From: Moraxellaceae bacterium | GTDB lineage: Bacteria; Pseudomonadota; Gammaproteobacteria; Pseudomonadales; Moraxellaceae | DNA length: 35,570 bases | Assembly (NCBI GenBank): GCA_003543245.1 | Contig: DPJB01000027.1 | Location: 1-35,570, forward strand | Reading direction: 5' to 3' | Shown here: positions 1-6,682 of the stretch, piece by piece | How the letters are laid out: each line of letters starts with the position of its first letter | Numbering within the stretch: position 1 is the first letter of the stretch | The notes under the pieces: generated by a model | Databases searched by the model: none | What the model saw: the letters and a program-made list of their open reading frames with translations, nothing else | What the model was told of the DNA's origin: nothing | Made by a program: the position numbers and the translations under genes

Positions 1-441
1 TTCTCCGGCAAGGACCCGTCCAAAGTTGACCGTTCAGCTGCCTATGCCGGCCGCTATGTGGCCAAGAACATCGTGGCCGCCGGCCTCGCCGAGCGCTGTG
101 AAATCCAGGTGTCCTACGCCATCGGCGTGGCCCAGCCCACCTCAATCTCGGTCAACACCTTCGGCACCGGCAAGGTCAGCGATGAAAAGCTCATCGAGCT
201 CATCCGCGACACCTTCGAGCTGCGTCCCTACGGTCTGGTGAAGCAGCTCGACCTGCTGCACCCGATCTACCGGCCCACCTCCAGCTACGGCCACTTCGGC
301 CGCGCCCCGCATGAGCTTGAATACGCTTATGAAGTGCGCGAAGGCGGCAAGGTCCTGCAGAAGACGCACAAGGCCACTGCCTTTACGTGGGAGCGGACCG
401 ACAAGGCAGAAGAGCTGCGCCAGAAAGCCGGCCTGAAGTAA
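1..441 (+). CDS. metK: S-adenosylmethionine synthase, C-terminal part
   Basis: The reading frame is open from base 1 and gives the last 146 residues of methionine adenosyltransferase; the start lies left of the window. The enzyme makes AdoMet from methionine and ATP in the cytoplasm. Visible family segments are FSGKDPSKVDRSAAY at the left edge, the AAGLAERCEIQVSYAIGVA block and the C-terminal RPTSSYGHFGR stretch, all typical of bacterial MetK. The C-terminus ends normally at a TAA. The full protein is usually just under 400 residues, so more than half is missing because of the window edge and not because of damage. Identification is very secure. Confidence 0.97.
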   Translation, partial: FSGKDPSKVDRSAAYAGRYVAKNIVAAGLAERCEIQVSYAIGVAQPTSISVNTFGTGKVSDEKLIELIRDTFELRPYGLVKQLDLLHPIYRPTSSYGHFGRAPHELEYAYEVREGGKVLQKTHKATAFTWERTDKAEELRQKAGLK

Positions 442-462
442 GCGGCACGGCACACACAGAGC

Positions 463-846
463 ATGTCCAACATGAACCTGATCTGGATGGGGCTGCTGAC
501 AGGCGTATTTTTTATCGCTGCCACCATGTATCTGCTCCCCTATGACAGCTCGAGCGCCTTTCCCGGTGGCCAGCTCTGGTGGCTGGCGATCATCCTGCCG
601 GTCGCGCCCACCCTGATCCTGCGCCAGCGCATGCGTGCAAAAGAGAGGGAATGGCAAGGCAACAACGAGAAGGATCAGGAACTGCGTACGGCCTACATGC
701 TGTGCTGGTCGGTGGCAGACATGGCCGTTATGCTGGGAGCACCGATCGGCATGATCAGTGGACAGAAGGAAATGATCATTGGCGGCCTGCTGGTCTCGAC
801 AGGCCTGTTGCTGCTGTGCCGGCCGGATGCCAGCAGGCACATTTGA
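463..846 (+). CDS. Small hydrophobic membrane protein, function unknown
   Basis: This 127-residue protein starts at an ATG 21 bases after metK. It has hydrophobic stretches at about residues 5-25 (LIWMGLLTGVFFIAATMYL), 38-53 (LWWLAIILPVAPTLIL), a weaker one near 80-100 and a last one at 105-120 (IIGGLLVSTGLLLLC). A charged cytoplasmic-looking segment (residues 54-76, rich in Arg, Lys and Glu) lies between the second and third. I do not recognise a family. Codon use matches metK and the gene is co-directional with it, so it may be read from the metK transcript. It is probably a real inner-membrane protein of three or four helices with no assignable function. Confidence 0.65.
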   Translation: MSNMNLIWMGLLTGVFFIAATMYLLPYDSSSAFPGGQLWWLAIILPVAPTLILRQRMRAKEREWQGNNEKDQELRTAYMLCWSVADMAVMLGAPIGMISGQKEMIIGGLLVSTGLLLLCRPDASRHI

Positions 847-935
847 GCCAACCCGGACAAGTCGGCTCAGATTCCCATGGCCGACACGTCCCCTAGGCCA
901 AAGCCACAGACTCATAGGATTTCAGGAGCCTTGCC

Positions 936-971
936 TATAGAATACGCGCACGCGAACGCACCCATTACAAT
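936..971 (+). promoter_or_regulatory. Possible promoter region of the secretion operon
   Basis: The 135 bases between the small membrane protein gene and the first pseudopilin gene contain two -10-like hexamers, TATAGA (936-941) and TACAAT (966-971, one mismatch to TATAAT). Neither has a convincing -35 box at 16-18 bases, so this is only a plausible place for the operon promoter. Confidence 0.25.
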
Positions 972-981
972 AATACCGCCC

Positions 982-1413
982 ATGACCACTCCTCAGCGCC
1001 ACAACCACAAAAGATCGGGCTTCACACTGCTTGAACTGCTGGTAGTGCTGATCATTATCGGCCTCCTGGCCGGGATTGTGGGGCCGAATCTGTTCAAGCA
1101 TGTCGGGCAATCCGAGGTCACAACAGCAAAAGCCCAAATGGACATGCTTGGCAAGGCACTCGATGCCTACCGACTTGATGTCGGACAATACCCCAGTACC
1201 AACCAAGGTCTTGCAGCGCTCACTCAGGCACCGGCCGACGCACAGCGCTGGCATGGACCCTACCTGAAAAAGGCAGCGCCACTGGACCCATGGGGAAATG
1301 CATACGTATATCGGCAACCAGGGGCTGATATGCACGACTACGAAATCATCAGCCTTGGCAAGGACGGCGCCACTGGTGGTACAGAAGAGAATGCGGACCT
1401 GGTGAGCTGGTAA
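982..1413 (+). CDS. gspG: Type II secretion major pseudopilin GspG
   Basis: From the ATG at 982 the product has 143 residues. The frame stays open upstream to 877, but only the 982 start gives a normal short prepilin leader (13 residues ending KRSG) before the N-methylated FTLLELLVVLIIIGLL helix with Glu at mature position +5. The C-terminal half carries the GspG signature DPWGNAYVYRQPG, then DYEIISLGKDGATGG and ENADLVSW, the calcium-binding loop of canonical GspG. It would be cleaved by a prepilin peptidase and polymerise into the periplasmic pseudopilus. It opens an operon running to 10355 with gspF four bases downstream. This is the most canonical T2SS member of the locus, which makes the divergent inner-membrane genes behind it stand out. 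Confidence 0.92.
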   Translation: MTTPQRHNHKRSGFTLLELLVVLIIIGLLAGIVGPNLFKHVGQSEVTTAKAQMDMLGKALDAYRLDVGQYPSTNQGLAALTQAPADAQRWHGPYLKKAAPLDPWGNAYVYRQPGADMHDYEIISLGKDGATGGTEENADLVSW

Positions 1414-1417
1414 AACC

Positions 1418-2611
1418 ATGCCACTCTTCATTGTGACCACATTCGGCAAAGATCATCTTCTTCAAAAGCATGAAGTAGAGGCCCGAGATGCATCACATGC
1501 CATGGCACTTGCAACTCACAATGGCTGGAGGGCAATACGGGCAGAAAAAGCCGGAGGCCTGACGCTTCCGGCATGGCAAAGCCCATCCGTTGACGTTGTG
1601 CTTTTTACGCAAGAACTAACGTCACTGCTGGATGCCGGCCTTACCCTCTACGAATGCATTGAAACACTACACGACAAAGAAACCAGCAGTCGTGCCAGAA
1701 GTGTGCTTGCCTCATTGCAGTCATCCCTGGAAGAGGGGCAACCCTTCTCAAGCGCACTGGAAGAGCATAAAGCCCTGTTCGGCGACATCTACGTAGCCAC
1801 CATTCGCGCCAGCGAGCGCACTGGTGACATACTGCCCGCCCTTCGTCGCTATCTGGTGTACCGGAAACAAATCGACTCGTTACGCCGAAAGATGATCAGT
1901 GCCGCAATCTATCCCGCAATGCTCCTGCTTGCAGGCACAGGGGTAACATTGTTCATGCTGCTTTACCTGGTACCACGCTTCAGCATGGTTTATGCCGACG
2001 TCGGCAGCAATCTTCCCCTCGCATCACGGCTTCTGCTGCAATGGGGGCAGCTCTTGCATGCACACACAGCCCCCGTACTTCTTGGGCTTCTTTTTGCATC
2101 CGGCCTTATTGGCTGGTGCCTGTATCAACCGCAATTACGAAGCTCAATCAGTGCGCGGCTATGGACATTACGTGGCATAGGCCCATGGCTACGCACACTT
2201 CATCTGTCACGCTTTTATCGCACCCTGAGCATGCTGCTCCAAAGCGGCATTCCCGTACTGCCTGCCCTGCGCATGACACAAGAGCTCCTGCATCCGGCCC
2301 TGCGCCCAAAGATGCCACTCGTGCTGAACATAATCGAGGAAGGCCAGTCCCTTAGCCATGCCTTCAGTCTCGGCAACCTGTTAACACCAGTTGCGCAGCG
2401 CCTGATCCGCGTAGGTGAGCAAAGCGGCGAACTGGCCACGCTACTTGAACGCACCGCCGACTTTCATGATGAAGAAACAGCCATCTGGATGGAACGCTTC
2501 TCGAAGATATTCGAACCCGTTCTCATGCTGCTGATTGGCCTGTTTGTGGGCCTGATTGTTGTCTTGATGTACCTGCCCATTTTTGATCTGGCCGGAAGCT
2601 GGCAAACATGA
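1418..2611 (+). CDS. gspF: Type II secretion inner-membrane platform protein GspF
   Basis: This 397-residue GspF/PilC protein has the usual family length. It contains two repeats of the T2SSF domain: the first begins near residue 65 (VVLFTQELTSLLDAGLTLYECIETL), the second near residue 268 (FYRTLSMLLQSGIPVLPALRM). Three hydrophobic segments follow the family plan, at about 170-190, 215-235 and 370-390. Conserved turns such as FSSALEEH and RVGEQSGELATLLER are visible. GspF is the polytopic platform protein that couples the GspE ATPase to pseudopilus assembly. It starts four bases after gspG, and its stop overlaps the gspE start in an ATGA, indicating translational coupling. Confidence 0.93.
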   Translation: MPLFIVTTFGKDHLLQKHEVEARDASHAMALATHNGWRAIRAEKAGGLTLPAWQSPSVDVVLFTQELTSLLDAGLTLYECIETLHDKETSSRARSVLASLQSSLEEGQPFSSALEEHKALFGDIYVATIRASERTGDILPALRRYLVYRKQIDSLRRKMISAAIYPAMLLLAGTGVTLFMLLYLVPRFSMVYADVGSNLPLASRLLLQWGQLLHAHTAPVLLGLLFASGLIGWCLYQPQLRSSISARLWTLRGIGPWLRTLHLSRFYRTLSMLLQSGIPVLPALRMTQELLHPALRPKMPLVLNIIEEGQSLSHAFSLGNLLTPVAQRLIRVGEQSGELATLLERTADFHDEETAIWMERFSKIFEPVLMLLIGLFVGLIVVLMYLPIFDLAGSWQT

Positions 2612-4218
2612 GCATTAACTGGCAGGAAGTCATCCGCTCAGCGCGCCAGCATGGCCATGACGTCATCAGCGAACTGCATCAGCAGGGCAATACCAGAGAG
2701 CAGGCCATCGCACTGCTTTCCGAACAACTTGGCATGCCGGTTCTTGCCGATGAAATACTCGACTGCAGCACCATCAGGCTGGACCACATAAGCATTCAGC
2801 ACATCCTCGAATGGGGTGTACTGCCACTTACGTTGCCAAACCAGCAATCCATCATCGCCATTGCCGATCCCTTTGATGCGCAGATCGAAGCGCGACTGCC
2901 TTCTCTCTTCGCAAACGGCTCCTTGCGCTACCTGATTGACCGCGAAAAAATCACCAGGGCAGCCCAGAATTCACGCCACTCCGACAACACGCCGGACCAA
3001 GGCAAAGAGCCGGCAACCCCGGTCCAGAGCGGTGTCTCTCCGCTCATCAGCCAGCGCGTACAGGCCATCCTAGCTGATGCCATGGACTCTGGCGCCAGTG
3101 ACATACATCTGGAAAGCACCGGCGAGGGCCTGCGAATCAAGTACCGCATCGACGGCGTGCTGGTTCCCTCCATGCAACTTGAAGGCATAACACTCGCCGA
3201 ACAGATCATATCCAGACTCAAGATTTTGTCCGAGCTGGACATTGCAGAAAGACGCATCCCGCAGGATGGCCGGTTCCAGACGCGCATTCATCATCGCGAT
3301 GTCGACTTTCGCGTCTCCATCATGCCCAGCCTGTGGGGAGAAGATGCTGTTATCCGCATCCTGGACAGGCAATCACTGACACGTGATGGCAATCAGCTAA
3401 CGCTGGATGCCATAGGTTTTGACCAGACAACCCTGACTGCATTACGCAAAATGATTCATGCCCCTTATGGCATGTTGCTAGTCACCGGCCCCACAGGCAG
3501 TGGAAAAACCACCACTCTGTATGCCGCACTTAGCGAAATAAACAAGGGCGAAGACAAGATCATCACAATTGAAGATCCGGTTGAATATCAGCTGACCGAA
3601 ATCCTCCAAATCCCTGTCAATGAGCGAAAAGGGCTTACGTTTGCACGGGGCTTGCGCTCCATTCTGCGCCACGACCCAGACAAGATCATGGTTGGCGAGA
3701 TTCGCGACGAGGAAACGGCTGATATTGCTGTTCAGGCAGCACTAACAGGCCACCTCGTTTTTACCACCGTTCATGCAAACAACGTCTTTGACGTTATCGG
3801 CCGCTTCACCCACATGGGCGTTGATACGCATAACTTTGTTTCGGCGCTGACTGGCGTTGTTGCACAACGACTGGTTCGCCTGCTGTGCACTCACTGCAGC
3901 CAGCCATTCAGCCCAGGGGTAGATGAACTGGCTCTCTCCGGGCTATCTCCAGAAGAAAGCGGCCACTTCTCATTTCGCCAGGCAAAGGGATGTGAGCACT
4001 GCAGGCATACCGGCTACAAAGGCCGCCGTGCCATCGCCGAGGTTCTGCCGCTGAATGATGAGTTGCGCGATCTGATCATTAACCGAAGCAGTCTGGGCAG
4101 CATGCGCCAGTCTGCCCGCAAAAATGGCATGCGCAGCTTGCGCGAAGCGGTTATTGAACTTGTTTGCCATGGTGAAACAACATTGCAGGAGGCCAATCGT
4201 GTTACGTTCGCTGAATAG
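2608..4218 (+). CDS. gspE: Type II secretion ATPase GspE
   Basis: This 536-residue GspE/PulE-type cytoplasmic ATPase powers pseudopilus assembly. An N-terminal MshEN/GspE-N-like region covers about 1-130. The core has the Walker A motif GPTGSGKTTT at about 294-303, the Asp box (ITIEDPVEYQ), Walker B (DPDKIMVGEIRDEETA) and the His box (TGHLVFTTVHAN). A tetracysteine zinc site is present, with CTHC at about 427-430 and CEHC at 462-465, which is characteristic of GspE and PilB. All catalytic motifs are intact. The start overlaps gspF by 4 bases, and the 3' end contains the ribosome binding site and start of the next gene. Confidence 0.94.
   Translation: MSINWQEVIRSARQHGHDVISELHQQGNTREQAIALLSEQLGMPVLADEILDCSTIRLDHISIQHILEWGVLPLTLPNQQSIIAIADPFDAQIEARLPSLFANGSLRYLIDREKITRAAQNSRHSDNTPDQGKEPATPVQSGVSPLISQRVQAILADAMDSGASDIHLESTGEGLRIKYRIDGVLVPSMQLEGITLAEQIISRLKILSELDIAERRIPQDGRFQTRIHHRDVDFRVSIMPSLWGEDAVIRILDRQSLTRDGNQLTLDAIGFDQTTLTALRKMIHAPYGMLLVTGPTGSGKTTTLYAALSEINKGEDKIITIEDPVEYQLTEILQIPVNERKGLTFARGLRSILRHDPDKIMVGEIRDEETADIAVQAALTGHLVFTTVHANNVFDVIGRFTHMGVDTHNFVSALTGVVAQRLVRLLCTHCSQPFSPGVDELALSGLSPEESGHFSFRQAKGCEHCRHTGYKGRRAIAEVLPLNDELRDLIINRSSLGSMRQSARKNGMRSLREAVIELVCHGETTLQEANRVTFAE
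4187..4192 (+). promoter_or_regulatory. Ribosome binding site that sets the GTG start at 4199
   Basis: A full AGGAGG lies inside the 3' end of gspE, six bases before a GTG. It supports a 20-base overlap of the two genes and rules against the longer upstream reading of the GspL-like protein. Confidence 0.75.
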
Positions 4219-5545
4219 GCGAGTAGTGATTCGCCTTTTTGCGAACAATATTCATCTCTCACTATACCGGAAATGGCCCCGCCACCTGATTGCCTCGCGA
4301 CAGATTGACGCAAACGGCCAGGAGCTACCCGAGCTGCTTGACACTGCTGCACGCGCACTCAGTGACAGCGACTGGCGCGGCGACGTACAACTGATCATTG
4401 GCAACCGTTGGCTACGCTTTGCAGCACTGCCCTGGAACCTCCAGACCGGCCATCCCGAAACCGACGAAATGACGGCAACAGCACTGTGTACTGACATGCT
4501 CAATGCGGGCCAGTCAGGCACAACAGGCCGCACGCCAGAATGGACCACTCTGCTCGATAGCCCTCACTATGAATGTGACCGCCTGACAGCAGCAATAGTT
4601 GCAGAGCATGCACAATGCCTGCTTTCGTTATCGACCAAGCGAAATCCGCTTGTCAGCTGGCAGCCATGGGTCACCTGTGCCTGGGATGTTTCCCGGCAAA
4701 AATCATCACGACGCCAGGCAACACTGTATGTGCCCGAGCCAGGCTGCCTGACGGTACTTACGCAGGAAAAAGGCCAGGTGCTCGCCATTCACCAGCGCTT
4801 TTTTGCACCGGATGATCCCGCTGCACTACTCAGCCTGTTACGCATGGAGCAACTGCAACACAATCAACCGCTGGATATCATGGCGGATGCCTTACCAGCC
4901 AGTTGGCAGGCCCAGTTGAAGGAGTTTGCCAACCCACAGACAGGTCTGGCGTCATCAGAGCTGTCAGCCCTTAAAACTGGGGTGCACAGCATGGTGCACT
5001 CAAGCAAACCTCTGGCCTTTGGCGTAACTACTGGTAATCGTCACTGGCAAACACGAACACCCCTTCTGCTTGCAATGTTGCTGCTGGCCAGCTGCGCCTA
5101 CCTCGCATTCCTTACTTACTCTGTTGAGCAACACACCCGACAACTCCTTGAGCAGAAGGAGGAACTGGTCTTTCTGACGGATCGCCACGAGGCCTCTGCC
5201 GCCCAAAAGCAAGAGCCTATGCAGGGCAAAACCCTTGTGGCCATACAAAAAAAACTGAACAAGGAGTGGCTGCCTCTGCTTGCAGCACTGGATAAAACCA
5301 CCATTCGTGGCGTAAGCCTGCTCTCGGTTACTCCGGACGCAGAGCATTCCAGCATCAGGATTGAAGTCGAGAGTGAGTCAATCAACCTGGCCATGGCCTA
5401 CATTGATGCTCTTGAGAAAACAAACGAGCTTGACCAGGTGCACCTCATCAATCAGCAACCGGTTAATGAGAAGGCCCCAAGAGTCGCTGGCAACAACCAG
5501 CCCATGCTGCAATTCAGCCTGCAGGCAAGGTGGGCAACGCCATGA
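4199..5545 (+). CDS. GspL/PilN-like inner-membrane assembly protein
   Basis: I place the start at GTG 4199, inside the end of gspE, because AGGAGG at 4187-4192 sits 6 bases before it; the frame is open further upstream but without a comparable site. The 448-residue product has a long soluble N-terminal part, one strong transmembrane helix near 287-308 (TPLLLAMLLLASCAYLAFL), a charged probable coiled coil (about 310-345) and a C-terminal domain of about 90 residues. That is the layout of GspL, or of a PilM/PilN pair fused in one chain, which links the ATPase to the periplasmic parts. Sequence identity to textbook GspL is not obvious by eye, so the name rests on architecture and on the position between gspE and the GspM/PilO-like gene. 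Confidence 0.68.
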   Translation: MLRSLNRRVVIRLFANNIHLSLYRKWPRHLIASRQIDANGQELPELLDTAARALSDSDWRGDVQLIIGNRWLRFAALPWNLQTGHPETDEMTATALCTDMLNAGQSGTTGRTPEWTTLLDSPHYECDRLTAAIVAEHAQCLLSLSTKRNPLVSWQPWVTCAWDVSRQKSSRRQATLYVPEPGCLTVLTQEKGQVLAIHQRFFAPDDPAALLSLLRMEQLQHNQPLDIMADALPASWQAQLKEFANPQTGLASSELSALKTGVHSMVHSSKPLAFGVTTGNRHWQTRTPLLLAMLLLASCAYLAFLTYSVEQHTRQLLEQKEELVFLTDRHEASAAQKQEPMQGKTLVAIQKKLNKEWLPLLAALDKTTIRGVSLLSVTPDAEHSSIRIEVESESINLAMAYIDALEKTNELDQVHLINQQPVNEKAPRVAGNNQPMLQFSLQARWATP

Positions 5546-6090
5546 GCAGGCTTCGCTGGCATCTTGCACAACGACTTCGTCATGTGAGCTATCACTGGCT
5601 GACGGTTATTTTTCTACTGCTGCTTGCAGCCGTATTAATGGAGTTTGGCCTTAAGCCTCGGCAGGCGATAGTTGATCAGCTGAACGCCGACGTTGCCCAA
5701 CAGTCATTACAACTGACCAGACTGCAGGATGAAGCCAAAACCAGGAAAGCCCCTGCAGCAGATGCCCTGGCGCTCCCTACGTTGCAGCAACTCAACCGCA
5801 ACATCATCAACCTGCACTCCATTGCAAGACAGTCTGGCATCACACTCACAACGGTGAGCTACCAGTTAAACCAGGAGGAGCAAACCTGCTGGCGCTACAG
5901 CATTGCCTTTGATGGAAACATGACTTACGTGGCGCTTCGCAAGTTCCTTGCGACTGCCTTCAGACAGCAACCTAATCTGGCGCTGGATAAACTGGAAATA
6001 CAACGTGAGGATGTCTTGTCCGGGCAGCCGCATGTCCTGCTCCAGCTCAGTCTTTACTTTGCCTTGCAGCCACCCCGGGGGGCATCATGA
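5542..6090 (+). CDS. GspM/PilO-like inner-membrane protein
   Basis: The ATG at 5542 overlaps the previous stop as ATGA, and I prefer it to the in-frame GTG at 5530. The 182-residue protein has a short basic N-terminus (MSRLRWHLAQRLR), one transmembrane helix near 18-36 (WLTVIFLLLLAAVLMEFGL), a heptad-like stretch rich in Gln and Leu (about 45-75) and a ferredoxin-like periplasmic region of about 100 residues. This is the plan of GspM and PilO, which pair with GspL and PilN. The assignment is based on size, topology and gene order. Confidence 0.65.
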   Translation: MSRLRWHLAQRLRHVSYHWLTVIFLLLLAAVLMEFGLKPRQAIVDQLNADVAQQSLQLTRLQDEAKTRKAPAADALALPTLQQLNRNIINLHSIARQSGITLTTVSYQLNQEEQTCWRYSIAFDGNMTYVALRKFLATAFRQQPNLALDKLEIQREDVLSGQPHVLLQLSLYFALQPPRGAS

Positions 6091-6563
6091 TCAGCCGCCC
6101 ACTTTATGCAGTCCTGTTACTGACCATTCTGGCATCCGTTGCCAGCCTGCTCCATGTGCCAGCCCAACCCCGCACGGAGAGCCTGCTGCCACATGCGGTA
6201 GCTAATGACAGGCCCGGATCGGGCACACCCATCCAGACATCAGGACCTGTGCGTCGCGATACCCCCATGAGGGTTCACGATATTTTTGCCAGTGAGCTGC
6301 CGCCACCGCCACCACCCCCTCCACCACCACCGCCCCCCATTCCAGAGCCGGTACGCGCACCTGCAGTGCCTTACCAATACCTTGGCCTGCTGGAAGAGGG
6401 TAGTGACATTCGCATTCTGCTAAAGCACGGCGAAAACACGATTATTACCCGTGTTGGAGAAAAATTAGGCAGCAGCTATGCCGTGAAACGACTGGACTCC
6501 AGTGGAGTCCAGCTGGTGTACCTGCCACTGAACGAAGATCAACGAATTCCATTAGGCCATTAA
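6087..6563 (+). CDS. GspC/PilP-like protein with a 13-proline linker
   Basis: The 158-residue product begins in an ATGA overlap with the gene before it. A single N-terminal hydrophobic segment (residues 4-22) should act as signal anchor. It is followed by a disordered stretch, an uninterrupted run of 13 prolines (codons at 6301-6339, mixed CCN so not a simple DNA repeat) and a small C-terminal domain from about residue 92 (YQYLGLLEEGSDIRILL). That domain resembles the homology region of GspC or the beta domain of PilP, which bind the secretin across the periplasm. The proline run would form a stiff spacer and probably needs elongation factor P for translation. Function is inferred from position, topology and the small beta-rich tail. 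Confidence 0.62.
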   Translation: MISRPLYAVLLLTILASVASLLHVPAQPRTESLLPHAVANDRPGSGTPIQTSGPVRRDTPMRVHDIFASELPPPPPPPPPPPPPIPEPVRAPAVPYQYLGLLEEGSDIRILLKHGENTIITRVGEKLGSSYAVKRLDSSGVQLVYLPLNEDQRIPLGH

Positions 6564-6565
6564 CC

Positions 6566-6682
6566 ATGACCATGACCATGATGAATGTCCTGACTTTTTA
6601 TAACGCATTACCTGTTAATGCCATCACCAGACTGATGCGCACGCAATATGCACATCAGGATTTCGAGCTGACGTCGTCATGA
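6566..6682 (+). CDS. Possible 38-residue leader ORF coupled to the secretin gene
   Basis: The 115 bases between the GspC/PilP-like gene and the secretin gene hold an ORF starting ATGACCATGACCATGATG (MTMTMM) and ending in a TGA that overlaps the secretin ATG as ATGA. It repeats the coupling seen at other junctions of this operon. The peptide has no signal or known motif, and no strong ribosome binding site precedes it. It may be a coupling leader or chance. Confidence 0.3.
   Translation: MTMTMMNVLTFYNALPVNAITRLMRTQYAHQDFELTSS

Noticed and set aside
6564..6590. Resemblance of MTMTM to the lacZ alpha start, suggesting vector contamination
   Set aside because: Only the ATGACCATGA motif is shared; native operon sequence continues without break on both sides, with an ATGA overlap to the secretin.
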